This document shows positions 24,184 to 33,279 of a stretch of 64,000 nucleotides of DNA, piece by piece. The translations under genes were made by a program, and so were the position numbers. Position 1 is the stretch's first letter, and each line of letters opens with the position of its first letter. Location of the stretch: positions 1 through 64,000 of the forward strand of contig JBBRMM010000013.1 of assembly GCA_038230835.1 (NCBI GenBank). Direction: 5' to 3'. The notes beneath the pieces were generated by a model. The model made no database searches. It worked only from the letters and a program-made list of their open reading frames with translations, and was not told where the DNA came from. Source of the stretch: DASUHT01 sp038230835 (GTDB lineage Bacteria; Actinomycetota; Thermoleophilia; Gaiellales; JAICJC01).

Positions 24184-25631
24184 GGCGCCGGCTCCTCGAG
24201 GATCTGGAGCGTCTTCAGGTCGGAGTAGAAGTCCAGCGCGTAGTCGCCGCCCTCGCGGCCGATGCCCGAGATGCCGACTCCGCCGAACGGCGCCGTCAGG
24301 TCGCGGACGAGGAAGCAGTTGACCCACACCGTGCCCGCCCTGACGGCTCGCCCGACGCGTTCCGCGCGGTCGCGCGCGCCCGTGTAGACGATGGCCGAGA
24401 GCCCATACTGGGTGGAGTTCGCGAGCGCCACCGCGTCGGCCTCGTCGCGGAAGGTCTGGAAGGTCAGCACCGGCCCGAACACCTCGCGCTGGACGATCTC
24501 GGAGTCGTTGGATCGCGGCTCGATCAGGGTCGGCTCGTAGTAGAGGCCGCCGATCTCCGCCCGCCGGCCGCCGCGCACGATGCGATCGCCGTTGACGCGC
24601 GCCCGCTCGACGAAGCCCTCGACGCGCGCCAGGTGGTCGGGGTGGATGAGCGGCGAGACGGTGGTGGCATCCTCACGCGGGTCACCGAGCACGTGCGCGT
24701 CCGTGTGCCGATGGAAGCGCTCCAGAAAGCCGTCGGCGATCGACGACTCGACCAGCAGCCGCGTGCCCGCCAGGCACACCTGGCCGGCGTCGTCGTACTG
24801 CCCGGCGGCCTTTGCGGCGGCCGCCTCGATGTCGGCGTCGGCGAACACGACCAGCGGCCCCTTGCCACCCAGCTCGGCGGTGAAGGGGACGATGTTGGCC
24901 GCCGCCGCCACGCCGATCGACCGGCCGGTCTCGGGCGAGCCGGTGAAGCTGACCCGGCGGATGCCGGCGTGGGAGACGAGAGCGGCGCCGGCCTCCTCGC
25001 CGATCCCCTGGACGACGTTGAAGACACCCGGTGGGAACCCCGCCTCGGCGGTTAGAGCCGCCAGCAGCGAGCACGAGAGCGGAGCCCACTCGGGCGGCTT
25101 CAGCACCACCGTACAGCCGGCCGCCAGGCCGGGAGCGGTCTTCCACGTGGAGAGCATGAACGGGGCATTCCACGGCGTGATCACCGCCGCGGGGCCGGAG
25201 GGCATTCGCAGCACCCTGTTGGCCGTCGAGTTCGACGTCCACGCACGCTCGCTGTACGCCTCGGCCAGATCAGCGTAACTGCGGTAGTTGCGCGCGCCGC
25301 GCGCGATCACCCGGGCGCGCAGCGAGCGTTCGAGCATCGCCATGTCGAGACACTCGACCCGGGCCAGCTCATCGATCCGCTCGTCGATCAGGTCGGCCAA
25401 ACGGCGCAGGTAGGGCGCCCGGCCGGCAGGCCCGAGCGCGGCCCAGTAGGGGAAGGCGCTGCGGGCGGCCGACACCGCCAGCTCCACCTCGCGCTGCCCT
25501 CCGCGGGCGACGTGGGCGATGGTCGCCTGGTCGATCGGCGAGATCACCTCGAAGGTGGCGTCCGAGCCCACCCGCCGGCCGCCGATGAAGTGCTCGGGCG
25601 AGACGTCGATGTCGGCGACCTGTGCCGTCAC
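24180..25631 (-). CDS. Aldehyde dehydrogenase, HpaE-like
   Basis: 483 residues of the NAD(P)-dependent ALDH superfamily. Oxyanion/cofactor motif TPWNAPFMLSTWK, FTGSPETGRSIG for NAD binding, general base Glu in AELGGKGP (about 252), catalytic Cys286 in GQVCLAGTR. Its place beside ring-cleavage genes suggests oxidation of a muconic semialdehyde (such as 5-carboxymethyl-2-hydroxymuconate semialdehyde) to the acid. GTG start overlaps the upstream stop (GTGA), and its own stop overlaps the P450 start. Confidence 0.92.
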   Translation of the reverse strand: MTAQVADIDVSPEHFIGGRRVGSDATFEVISPIDQATIAHVARGGQREVELAVSAARSAFPYWAALGPAGRAPYLRRLADLIDERIDELARVECLDMAMLERSLRARVIARGARNYRSYADLAEAYSERAWTSNSTANRVLRMPSGPAAVITPWNAPFMLSTWKTAPGLAAGCTVVLKPPEWAPLSCSLLAALTAEAGFPPGVFNVVQGIGEEAGAALVSHAGIRRVSFTGSPETGRSIGVAAAANIVPFTAELGGKGPLVVFADADIEAAAAKAAGQYDDAGQVCLAGTRLLVESSIADGFLERFHRHTDAHVLGDPREDATTVSPLIHPDHLARVEGFVERARVNGDRIVRGGRRAEIGGLYYEPTLIEPRSNDSEIVQREVFGPVLTFQTFRDEADAVALANSTQYGLSAIVYTGARDRAERVGRAVRAGTVWVNCFLVRDLTAPFGGVGISGIGREGGDYALDFYSDLKTLQILEEPAP

Positions 25632-26416
25632 AGCTCCTTCAGCGTTTCCAGATCGTCCACGGTGTAGGCGAACTGGAACCGGAAGCCCGACCCCATCCGC
25701 ACCGGGCTCAACGCGGTGTGCTCCTCGTTGGGAGCAGGGTACAGCTCGAGCGTCGCCGGCCCCTCGTGGATCGCCGAGATCGCCCGGTCCGTGCTGCGCG
25801 CCCCCACCAGCTCGTGCACGGCCGGGTCGTCCTGGCGGCCTGCGGCCAGACGCGGGAAGTGGCGCACGTTGACCAGCGGCGGGCCGTTGTGCGTCGGCCC
25901 CGACTCGCTGAGCCGCTGCGGCGTCACTGTCCCGAAGGCCAGCCGGCGGTCGTTGGCCGCCAGTGTGCCGGCGAACGTCCGCCCCTCGGCCCGGCAGTCG
26001 AGCCCGAAGCTGCGGGTCATGTGGATCGACCCCAGCTTCTTGGGAAAGCCCTGCACCCAGCCGCGCACGAGCGCGAAGTCGCGATCCACCCAGATGTAGG
26101 GGCAGGTGGTCACCTCGCCACCGTCCAGCATCGCGTTGACGACGATGAAGAACTCGCGGTACTGCCCGCGCACCGGATCCAGCAGCTCATCGCCGGCGTC
26201 CGCGCACGACTGCCAGTCCACGAACAGAGCCGCGCAGCGGCCGCCGTCGGCGTGCGGGGTGAGACCCGGCGGCAGCACCGCCGCCACCGCGCCCGGGTCG
26301 GCCCAGTACTCGATCACCAGGAAGTCGCCGACGTAGTGCCAGGGCGGCGCAGGCACCAGCGAGCTTCGGCCCTCCGGCGTGCGCGGAAGCGAGTATCCCC
26401 GCAGCCCGTCAGTCAT
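25628..26416 (-). CDS. Acetoacetate decarboxylase-family protein
   Basis: 262 residues with the ADC beta-cone fold. The signature QGFPKKLGSI carries the adjacent Lys pair whose first member forms the Schiff base in true acetoacetate decarboxylase. Many family members are decarboxylases or aldolase-dehydratases acting on other 2-oxo/3-oxo acids, so in this operon it may handle a meta-cleavage product. It overlaps the HpaB-type gene by 8 bp and the ALDH gene by 4 bp. Confidence 0.85.
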   Translation of the reverse strand: MTDGLRGYSLPRTPEGRSSLVPAPPWHYVGDFLVIEYWADPGAVAAVLPPGLTPHADGGRCAALFVDWQSCADAGDELLDPVRGQYREFFIVVNAMLDGGEVTTCPYIWVDRDFALVRGWVQGFPKKLGSIHMTRSFGLDCRAEGRTFAGTLAANDRRLAFGTVTPQRLSESGPTHNGPPLVNVRHFPRLAAGRQDDPAVHELVGARSTDRAISAIHEGPATLELYPAPNEEHTALSPVRMGSGFRFQFAYTVDDLETLKEL

Positions 26417-27872
26417 GGAGGAACTGCTCGACCAGCGACTCGGCGAACGTCTTGTCGGCCAGCTTGTAGGCGAGGGCGGTCATCCGCCAGGAGTCCGACA
26501 GGTAGAACCGCTCGTACAGCTCGCCGCGCCCGCCCAGGTCGGAGCCGATGTAGTCCCACGCGAGCCGGAAGAGGCGGATCCGCCGCTCGGCGTCGGCGCC
26601 GGCGGCCTGATAGTACTTGGCGATCGTGTCCTTGAGCGGGCCGCGCAGGTCGGAGTGCGACGGCGTGCACATGAAGCCGCCGCCCCCGATCAGCTGCAAC
26701 AGCTCGTTCACGTACGGCAACCACTTCGGCATCTCTCCGCGCAGGGCCAGGAACGGCCGGTCGTCGGGGTACCAGACACCGCCCTCGTCCAGGAACGACC
26801 CGGCTTCGGCGGCGACCAGCGCCGATCGCGTGAGCTCGACCATGTTGGAGATCTGCCCCAGCTTCTCCTGGATGTGGTCGAAGCGAACCACGCCGGTCGT
26901 GCTCGCGAGCAGGTGGCCGAGCCCGAAGGCGAACGAGAGCTTGACGTGCGCCCGGGTGAACGCCTGGTGCATGATGTGGCCGCGCCAGCCGGTGTCGGTG
27001 ATCACCTCGGAGTAGCCCTCCGTGTCGCCGCACAGGAACACCCGCTCCTTGGGGATCTCGACGTCGTCGAAGATGGCCACCGCGTCCTGCTCGTCGAAGC
27101 GCGACGAGAGCGGATAGTCGAACGGCTCGCGCTGCTTGGAATAGGCGTCACGGCAGATGAACCGCAGGCCGGGCGTGCCGATCGGGATCGCGAACGCCAG
27201 CGCGTAGTTGCCGTCCTGTGGGCGGATGTCCGACCCCGGGTAGACGGTGAGCTCGTCGGCGAACGGCGCCAGCGTTGCCAGCATGCGGGCGCCGCGCACC
27301 GTGATGTGGTGCTCGGTCTCGCCGACCTTGTGCAGCGCCACCTCGCCGGCCGCCTGTTCGGCCTCCGGCTTGCTGCGGTCGACCTGAGGATTCATGATCG
27401 AGTGCGTGGTGGACAGGTCGCGATCGCGCATCAGCTTGTGGTAGGCGACGATGTTGGCCGCACCCTGCTCGTTGCCGCGCCGCGCCCACACGTCGGCACG
27501 GCCCGCAAAGCAGGCGAACGTGACGTTCAGGTAGTCCGGCGTGCGGCCCATCATGCCGGCGGTCAGCGACGCGGTCAGCTCGATGGCGCGCCGCCGCCGC
27601 TCCAGATCCTGCTTGCTGCGGGGGATGATGTGGCTCGCGTTGACCAGCCTGCCGTCGTCCGGTGACGGCACGAGCATCTCGTCGGCTCGCTCGTGCTGAA
27701 GGTCGAAGACCGCGGCCATCGTGCGGGCGGCGGCGGCCAGCTGCGGATGGTCGAGCGGGTGCGTGATCTTCTCGCCGTTCAGCCAGATCTCGCGGGCATC
27801 GCCGTGCAGCCCGTCCAGGAACTGCTTTCCGGTGCGGGCGGCGATCGCGGGGCGCTGGTCCGTCGTAGCCAT
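26409..27872 (-). CDS. HpaB-type flavin-dependent aromatic hydroxylase, oxygenase component
   Basis: 487 residues, matching the two-component FADH2-dependent 4-hydroxyphenylacetate 3-monooxygenase family (acyl-CoA-dehydrogenase-like fold). Conserved blocks include GRTPDYLNVTFACFAGR, IMNPQVDRSK, and SRFDEQDAVAIFDDVEIP followed by RVFL. It would convert a phenol to a catechol for the dioxygenase encoded just upstream. The partner flavin reductase (HpaC) is not in the window. The ATG overlaps the dioxygenase stop as TGATG. Confidence 0.93.
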   Translation of the reverse strand: MATTDQRPAIAARTGKQFLDGLHGDAREIWLNGEKITHPLDHPQLAAAARTMAAVFDLQHERADEMLVPSPDDGRLVNASHIIPRSKQDLERRRRAIELTASLTAGMMGRTPDYLNVTFACFAGRADVWARRGNEQGAANIVAYHKLMRDRDLSTTHSIMNPQVDRSKPEAEQAAGEVALHKVGETEHHITVRGARMLATLAPFADELTVYPGSDIRPQDGNYALAFAIPIGTPGLRFICRDAYSKQREPFDYPLSSRFDEQDAVAIFDDVEIPKERVFLCGDTEGYSEVITDTGWRGHIMHQAFTRAHVKLSFAFGLGHLLASTTGVVRFDHIQEKLGQISNMVELTRSALVAAEAGSFLDEGGVWYPDDRPFLALRGEMPKWLPYVNELLQLIGGGGFMCTPSHSDLRGPLKDTIAKYYQAAGADAERRIRLFRLAWDYIGSDLGGRGELYERFYLSDSWRMTALAYKLADKTFAESLVEQFLHD

Positions 27873-28807
27873 CAGGTCGTCACCTCCATCGGGGGGAGAT
27901 TGTGGCCCCGGGTTTCGAGGCTCTCGCGCTCGTACCGGATCGCCTCCGGGTCGAAGCGGAAGTAGGAGCGCGGGGGCAGCGGGCCCCAGGTGTTGGACGA
28001 ATGCCGGTCGTCGGGCCAGTGCCGCGGCTCGTGCTCGGCCTCGAGCTGCTCCATGTCAACGTAGCACTCGACGAACAGCGGCTCTTCGGTGATGCGGGCG
28101 TAGCCGCAGATGTTCTGCGCGATTCCGTGCCGCAGCGGCCCCCAACCGAGCCATCGCCCGTGCTGGGCGAGGTTGTCGAACAGGCCCCGGAGCGTCCCGA
28201 AATCGACGTAGTCGAAGGCCAGGTGGTGGAAGTGCGCGGAGCCGGCGGCGACCAGCGCCATCTGGTGGTGCTCGGGATTGACGTGAAACCACGTCCCGGC
28301 GCCGTCCAGATAGTCGGAGATCTCCATGCCCAGGACCTCGGTGTAGAACTGTGTGGATGAGGCCAGGTCGGCCGTCAGCAGGTTGATGTGCCCGAGCTTG
28401 CGCGGCCGCAGTCCGGGCAGGCTGGTGGTCGAGCGGGCGATCGCCGGACGCCGGTCGGCGTCCTCGCGGAACCCGACCACGTGGTGCTCGAACCCGTCGG
28501 GGTCGCGCACGACCAGCGTGTCGCTGCCGTCGTCCCAGTCCGCGCCGGTCGCGGTCAGGTGCTCACGCGCCTGCGCCACCGAGACCGACTGCCGCAGCTG
28601 CCACGCGCAGTGCGCAAAGCCGAGCAGTTCGGCGCGGTCGCACCGCGCCAGCTCCAGCGAGTACGGCTCGTACTCACACGCGAGCGTCGCCCGGTCGGCT
28701 GTCTGCTCGCGCACCGTGAGCCCGAACTGGAGCCCGTAGCGGCGGGCCGCGTCGGTTACGTCGGCCACGTTCAGACACACGTGGTCGATCCCGCGAAGCC
28801 GAATCAC
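27872..28807 (-). CDS. Extradiol (meta-cleavage) catechol dioxygenase, VOC type
   Basis: 311 residues with two vicinal-oxygen-chelate modules, as in homoprotocatechuate or 2,3-dihydroxybiphenyl dioxygenases. The catalytic half has the 2-His-1-Glu Fe(II) ligands: LGHINLLTAD, SAHFHHLAFDYV and PLFVECYVD. It should open a catechol ring next to the diol. GTG 28807 overlaps the FAH stop as GTGA; a longer frame upstream is GC-shadow. Context (HpaB-type hydroxylase, HpaE-like ALDH, FAH-type enzymes) suggests homoprotocatechuate or a relative as substrate. Confidence 0.9.
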   Translation of the reverse strand: MIRLRGIDHVCLNVADVTDAARRYGLQFGLTVREQTADRATLACEYEPYSLELARCDRAELLGFAHCAWQLRQSVSVAQAREHLTATGADWDDGSDTLVVRDPDGFEHHVVGFREDADRRPAIARSTTSLPGLRPRKLGHINLLTADLASSTQFYTEVLGMEISDYLDGAGTWFHVNPEHHQMALVAAGSAHFHHLAFDYVDFGTLRGLFDNLAQHGRWLGWGPLRHGIAQNICGYARITEEPLFVECYVDMEQLEAEHEPRHWPDDRHSSNTWGPLPPRSYFRFDPEAIRYERESLETRGHNLPPMEVTT

Positions 28808-29661
28808 CGCACCGCCTCGCGGACCGCCCGCTCCGCCTCGTCCTCGGGGATCGCCAGCGCCACGTGCAGAGTGTTGGCGGAGACCTCGAGCTGCTCGCCC
28901 GGGCCGCCGAGATCGACGTCCCACTCCACCACCGTGTTCTCCAGCCGTCCCAGCCCGGACACCTCGACCGCCACCACGTCGCCGGGTTGCATCGGCCGGG
29001 AGTTCGCCGGCGTCCCGCTCAGCACCACGTCGCCGGGCTCGAGCGTGATCAGCCGGCAGAGGTCGGCCAGCAGGTAGCTGATCGGCCAGATCAGGTCGTC
29101 CGCGCTGCCCTCCTGCACGACCTCGCCGTTCAGCAGCGTGCGGATCGTGAACTCGGCGGGATCGAAGTCGGCCGCGTCGACCACCGCCGGGCCGATCGGA
29201 CAGAAGCCGTCCTGGCCCTTGACGCGCAGCATCGAGCCACGGTCGGCATGGCGGAAGTCGTGCAGGCCGACGTCGTTGGCCGGCGCGTAGCCGGCCACGA
29301 AGTCGAGCACGTCAGGCTGCCCCACGCCGTGCATGCGCCGGCCGACGACGACCGCCACCTCGCCTTCGTAGTTGAGGTACTGCGCACCGCGCGGACGGTG
29401 AAGCAGCCCGCGGTGGCCGTTCAGCGCGGTCGGCGGCTTCATGAAGTACGACGGCTCCGGCGGCGTGCGCGCGGCGTACTCCTCCACCCGGCTGCGGTAG
29501 GTCAGGTGGGTGGCGATGATCTTGGTCGGCTCGACCGGTGCGAGGTAGGTTGCTCCCGCCGCCGGCAGCGTCGGTCCGGAGTCGAGGGTGATTGCGTCGC
29601 CCTCGAGCCGACCCCACTGCGCGGCGCCGTCGAGCATCACGCGAACACGTCCAGCGGCCAC
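28804..29661 (-). CDS. Fumarylacetoacetate hydrolase-family protein 1
   Basis: 285 residues, first gene of the nine-gene operon. FAH fold signatures: LNYEGEVAVVVGRRM (ExE metal ligands), NDVGLHDFR, VKGQDGFCPIGPAVV and GDVVLSGTPANS. HpaG-type isomerase/decarboxylase or hydratase activity on the ring-opened acid is likely. The start is GTG 29661, 8 bases after the -10 TACTGT (near leaderless), with the GntR operator on the promoter. A second FAH protein is encoded across the promoter at 30098; in E. coli HpaG two such domains are fused. Confidence 0.9.
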   Translation of the reverse strand: MAAGRVRVMLDGAAQWGRLEGDAITLDSGPTLPAAGATYLAPVEPTKIIATHLTYRSRVEEYAARTPPEPSYFMKPPTALNGHRGLLHRPRGAQYLNYEGEVAVVVGRRMHGVGQPDVLDFVAGYAPANDVGLHDFRHADRGSMLRVKGQDGFCPIGPAVVDAADFDPAEFTIRTLLNGEVVQEGSADDLIWPISYLLADLCRLITLEPGDVVLSGTPANSRPMQPGDVVAVEVSGLGRLENTVVEWDVDLGGPGEQLEVSANTLHVALAIPEDEAERAVREAVR

Positions 29662-29698
29662 GATTGGATACAGTATGCGATCGCTGGCGGCCGGTCAA
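29662..29698 (-). promoter_or_regulatory. Operon promoter with GntR operator, site 1
   Basis: Minus-strand TTGACC (29698-29693), 17-bp spacer, TACTGT (29675-29670), 8 bases to GTG 29661. Operator TGGATACAGTATGC (plus, 29665-29678) covers the -10 and the presumed transcription start. Its central ATACAGTAT is nearly palindromic. The same motif recurs at 30975 and 33280. On the plus strand TACAGT (29669-29674) could serve the divergent CMD gene. Confidence 0.8.
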
Positions 29699-29732
29699 GG
29701 CCGGCCGTGGCCCGCCCCCAAGGGAGGATTCG

Positions 29733-30101
29733 ATGAGCGAACAGGAGACACGCAGGGAGCGCGGGGAGCGCCGGCTGGCAGAGCTGGGAGACCACCCCGG
29801 CGGCGCGGCGTTCCTCGCGCGGATGGGCAGCCCGATGGCCGACTGGCTGGTGGAGTGGACGTTCGGCGAGGTGCACACCCGGCCGGGCCTGACCGCTCGC
29901 GAGCGCGAGTTGATCATCCTCGCCTGTCTGACCACGCTCGGCGGTTGCGAGCCACAGGTGGCCGCACACATCGAGGCGCTGCGAGCGATTGATGTGCCAT
30001 TCGCCGAGATCGAGGAGACGATCCTGCAGACCACACCGTATGCTGGCGTCCCCCGCGCGATCAACGCGCTCAAGGTGTTGCGAACCCAGGAGGGTCGATG
30101 A
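29733..30101 (+). CDS. Carboxymuconolactone decarboxylase/AhpD-family protein
   Basis: 122 residues of the all-helical CMD fold: TARERELIILACLTTLGGCEPQVAAHIEAL with the conserved His. The two Cys are seven residues apart, not the CxxC of AhpD, so a peroxiredoxin-reductase role is unlikely and a decarboxylase or lactone enzyme is favoured. The ATG is preceded by GGGAGGA. The stop overlaps the FAH gene (ATGA). It is divergent from the nine-gene operon across the GntR site. Confidence 0.85.
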   Translation: MSEQETRRERGERRLAELGDHPGGAAFLARMGSPMADWLVEWTFGEVHTRPGLTARERELIILACLTTLGGCEPQVAAHIEALRAIDVPFAEIEETILQTTPYAGVPRAINALKVLRTQEGR

Positions 30102-30928
30102 AGGCTGTGCGGTATCGGATCGGCGAGGGCGAGCGGCGTATCGGCCGCCTCGAGGAGAGCTCGGTGGTGGATGCGGGCGCGGCCGGCGCGGCCGGATTCG
30201 TGCCCAGCCCCGAGGCCTGGTCACAGGTGGCCGCCGCCACCGGGCAGACCCACCCCCTGAGCGAGGTGACGCTGCTCCACCCGGTGACGCCGTCCAAGCT
30301 GATGGCGATCGGCCTCAACTACCGCGACCACGCGGAGGAGTCCGAGCTCGCGATCCCGTCGGTGCCGGTCGTGTTCGCCAAGTGGACGTCGGCGCTGATC
30401 GGCCCCGACCGGCCGATCGTGGTGCCCCGCGAGGAGACTCGACCCGACTGGGAGGGCGAGGTGGCGATCGTGCTCGGCCGCCGGGTGTACCGAGCCGACC
30501 CCGCCCAGGCGCGCGCCGCTGTCGGCGGCATCTCGGCGATCCACGACGTGTCGGGGCGCCGGGCGCAGCTGGAGACGCCGCTTCGCCAGTTCACGCTGGG
30601 CAAGAGCTTCGACACGTTCGCCCCGATGGGGCCGTGCATCGCCTCGGCGGACGGCGTCGACCTGGCGGATGTCGACATCTCCACCACAGTGTCGGGCACG
30701 CTGATGCAGCGCTCGAACACCCGCAACCTGATCTTCTCGGTCGTGGAGCTGATCGTCTACCTGTCGCAGGGGATGACGCTCGAGGCGGGCGACGTGATCG
30801 CCACCGGCACGCCGGGAGGCGTCGGCGACTCCCGCGATCCGCGCCGCTACCTGGGCGCCGGCGACGTGGTCGAGGTGACCGTCGGCGGCGTCGGCACCCT
30901 GCGCAACCCGGTCACGCTCGAACGCTGA
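30098..30928 (+). CDS. Fumarylacetoacetate hydrolase-family protein 2
   Basis: 276 residues with canonical FAH motifs: GLNYRDHAEES, DWEGEVAIVLGRRVY (metal-binding ExE), GKSFDTFAPMGPCI, RSNTRNLIFSV and GDVIATGTPGGVG. It probably hydrolyses or hydrates an oxo-acid from ring cleavage and may complement the FAH protein encoded on the other strand. Translationally coupled to the CMD gene (ATGA). Followed by the permease promoter, with no terminator visible. Confidence 0.92.
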   Translation: MKAVRYRIGEGERRIGRLEESSVVDAGAAGAAGFVPSPEAWSQVAAATGQTHPLSEVTLLHPVTPSKLMAIGLNYRDHAEESELAIPSVPVVFAKWTSALIGPDRPIVVPREETRPDWEGEVAIVLGRRVYRADPAQARAAVGGISAIHDVSGRRAQLETPLRQFTLGKSFDTFAPMGPCIASADGVDLADVDISTTVSGTLMQRSNTRNLIFSVVELIVYLSQGMTLEAGDVIATGTPGGVGDSRDPRRYLGAGDVVEVTVGGVGTLRNPVTLER

Positions 30929-30954
30929 ACGACGCACCGCCCCGGTCGCGACCC

Positions 30955-30988
30955 TTGACGTCCGAAGCGGGAGTGAATACTGTATCCA
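30955..30988 (+). promoter_or_regulatory. Permease promoter with GntR operator, site 2
   Basis: TTGACG (30955-30960), exactly 17 bp, TACTGT (30978-30983). Operator GAATACTGTATCCA (30975-30988), the reverse complement of the site-1 motif, again lies on the -10. The transcript would have an untranslated leader of about 55 bases before ATG 31045, unlike the leaderless genes around it. Confidence 0.82.
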
Positions 30989-31044
30989 TTCGCTCGCGCC
31001 GAACGGCACGACGACGCATCGCCACTCGAGAAGGAGACCGTCAG

Positions 31045-32592
31045 ATGGCAACCGACGCACCCGCTCCGACCGCGCAGCTGGGCGAGAAGAACCTCTCGAC
31101 GATCCACGCCGTCGCGCAGGCGCTCGCCATCGGCCCCATGTTCTCGACCGCCCTCGTGCTGGGCCTCGTCTCGAATCCGGCAAACGGCGCCGGTTTCAAC
31201 GCACCGCTGGCCGTGCTGCTGGCAGGTGTGGGGGTGCTCGCCATCGGCTACGCGCTGGCGCTCTTCGCCCGCCGCTACGCAGGAGCCGGCGCGGTCTACG
31301 AGTACCTGACCCACGGGGCACACCCGAGCATCGGCATCCTCACCGCGGGCGTCTTCTTCGTCGGCACGCTGTTCCTCGGCGGTGGCGGGATCTACGTCGG
31401 TGAGGGGATCCTGCTCAACGGTTTCTGGGCGAATCACGTCGGCAGCGCATCGAACGCGCCCGCCTGGTGGGTGTTCGCGTTGATCGTGCTCGGCCTCGTC
31501 CTCGTCCTCAACTACCTCGGAGTGCGTATCGCGCTGAGGGCCATGCTGGCGTTCGCGGCCATCTCCTTCGCCCCCATGCTGCTGCTGGCCGTCGTGATCA
31601 TCGCCAAGGGTGGCGCATCGGGCAACACGCTGCAGGTCTTCAACCCCGGGCAGACCTCGCTGCTCGGCATCACCGGCGGCGGGGTTCTGGGCGGCATCCT
31701 GCTCGGCATCCTGCTCTTCGTCGGCTTCGAGGCGGCGGCGTCGATCGGCGAGGAATCGAGCGATCCCCACCGCTCGATCCCCCGCGCGGTGCTGGCGACG
31801 ATCACCGCGTCGGCGGTCTTCTTCGTGATCATGGCCTACGCGATCTCGATCGGATACGGCAAGGCCGCGGTGGCCAAGGGTGGTTGGGCGCTCGACCCGG
31901 CCGCGCTCGACACCATGGCCACCAAATACGTCAGCTCGACCTTCGCCGGCCTGATCGACCTGGTCGTCATCCTCGACGCCACCGCGCTCGCGCTGGCGAT
32001 CTGCGTCACCATCGGCCGCGGCTACTTCGCGCTCGGCCGCGACGGCCTGCTGCCCTCGGTCTTCGCGCGCACATCGCGGTACAACACGCCGTGGGTGGGC
32101 AACCTGTTGGTCGCCGTCGGCTGCATCGGGCTGATCGTGATCTCGACCACCGGCGCCATGAACGACTACATCACGAACCAGATCTTCCCCAACAAGGAGT
32201 TCGCGACCTTCATCGTCTCGGCCACCGCCGGATCGTTCGCAATCGAGCTGGTGTACCTGGTCCTCGCTGTCGTCGCGGTGCGCCTGCTGATCAGCCAGGG
32301 CGCCAAACTGTGGCAGTACGTGGTGATCGCGGTCGCGATCGCCACCCCGCTGCTCGGGTTCTACGGCGCCCTCAACCCGGCTCCGCACGACATCTCGCTG
32401 AACCCCAACTGGCTCGCCATGTACTGGGCGCTCGCGGTGGTGGTGCTGTCGGTGGTCTGGTTCGTGATCGTGCAGGTCGTGCGACCCGACCGCGTCCGCA
32501 ACGCGGCCGCCCACGCGGCGAGCCACCGCGGCGTGCCGCCGCTGGACGAGAACCTCGACTTCACCCCGGCTCCGCCGGACACCGCTATCTGA
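31045..32592 (+). CDS. APC-superfamily amino acid/amine permease
   Basis: 515 residues with about 12 membrane segments. Features of the APC family: LSTIHAVAQALAIGPMFSTA in the unwound helix 1, YAGAGAVYEYLTHGAHPSIG after helix 2, and FVGFEAAASIGEESSDPHRSIPRAVLATI, the conserved GEE..P..IP block. It is controlled by its own promoter with a GntR site, so it probably imports the substrate of the catabolic genes. An APC permease argues for an amino acid or amine rather than a simple phenol. A strong Shine-Dalgarno (AAGGAG) precedes ATG. It overlaps the convergent GntR gene by 8 bp. Confidence 0.93.
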   Translation: MATDAPAPTAQLGEKNLSTIHAVAQALAIGPMFSTALVLGLVSNPANGAGFNAPLAVLLAGVGVLAIGYALALFARRYAGAGAVYEYLTHGAHPSIGILTAGVFFVGTLFLGGGGIYVGEGILLNGFWANHVGSASNAPAWWVFALIVLGLVLVLNYLGVRIALRAMLAFAAISFAPMLLLAVVIIAKGGASGNTLQVFNPGQTSLLGITGGGVLGGILLGILLFVGFEAAASIGEESSDPHRSIPRAVLATITASAVFFVIMAYAISIGYGKAAVAKGGWALDPAALDTMATKYVSSTFAGLIDLVVILDATALALAICVTIGRGYFALGRDGLLPSVFARTSRYNTPWVGNLLVAVGCIGLIVISTTGAMNDYITNQIFPNKEFATFIVSATAGSFAIELVYLVLAVVAVRLLISQGAKLWQYVVIAVAIATPLLGFYGALNPAPHDISLNPNWLAMYWALAVVVLSVVWFVIVQVVRPDRVRNAAAHAASHRGVPPLDENLDFTPAPPDTAI

Positions 32593-33271
32593 TCAGTTCG
32601 CCGCCGGAGCTGCTCGTCGGCTCGCCGCCCACCAGCTCCGGCGGCGGATACCGCAGGATGTGTGCGCGCGCGAGCTGCTCGGCTGCCTCGCCGTCACCGG
32701 CGGCGATCGCCTCCACGATGTGCTCGTGCTCGTCCGCCCAGCCGAGCACGACCGTGGGCTCGTCGGCCTGCGCCGTGTAGATCGCGACGCTGATCCTGGC
32801 CACCCACAGCAGCTCCGCGAAGTGCGCCAGGTGGGGGTTGCCCGAGGCCGTGACCAGCGCCAGGTGGAACTCGCGGTTGGCGTCCAGGCTGGCCGAGATC
32901 GCGTCGCTCGAGCGACGCTGGGCGACGATGGCGGCCCGCATCCGGGCGACCTCCGCGGGCCGCCGGCGCGAGCTCGCCAGCCGCGCTGCAGGCGGCTCGA
33001 TGACGAGCCGCGCCGTCCACGCGTCGGACATGTCGCCGAAGTCGAGGTCGGCCACCGTTGCGCCGTGGTTGGGGAGGAGGGTCACCAACCCCTCCCCCGC
33101 CAGCCGGCGAAGCGCCTCGCGAAGCGGCGTCCGCGACACACCCAGCTCGGCGGCGATCATCTCCTGGGGCAGCCGCGACCCGCGCTCGAGCTCGCCGGAG
33201 AGGATCTGCTCGCGCAGCGCGGCGTGCACCTGGTCGACCACGCTTGCGATCTGAATCCGGCGGACGCTCAT
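32585..33271 (-). CDS. GntR-family (FCD/FadR subfamily) transcriptional regulator
   Basis: 228 residues. N-terminal winged helix (LPQEMIAAELGVSRTPLREALRRLAGEGLVTLLPNHG, about 32-68) and helical FCD ligand/metal domain with FHLALVTASGNPHL and DEHEHIVEAIAAGD. An in-frame ATG at 33295 falls inside the operator upstream of the probable transcription start, so the ATG at 33271 (MSVRRIQIAS) is preferred. It likely represses the operon, the permease and itself, released by a small carboxylate or amine-derived ligand. This is inferred from three matching operators. Confidence 0.93.
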   Translation of the reverse strand: MSVRRIQIASVVDQVHAALREQILSGELERGSRLPQEMIAAELGVSRTPLREALRRLAGEGLVTLLPNHGATVADLDFGDMSDAWTARLVIEPPAARLASSRRRPAEVARMRAAIVAQRRSSDAISASLDANREFHLALVTASGNPHLAHFAELLWVARISVAIYTAQADEPTVVLGWADEHEHIVEAIAAGDGEAAEQLARAHILRYPPPELVGGEPTSSSGGELIR

Positions 33272-33279
33272 TTGGACAC

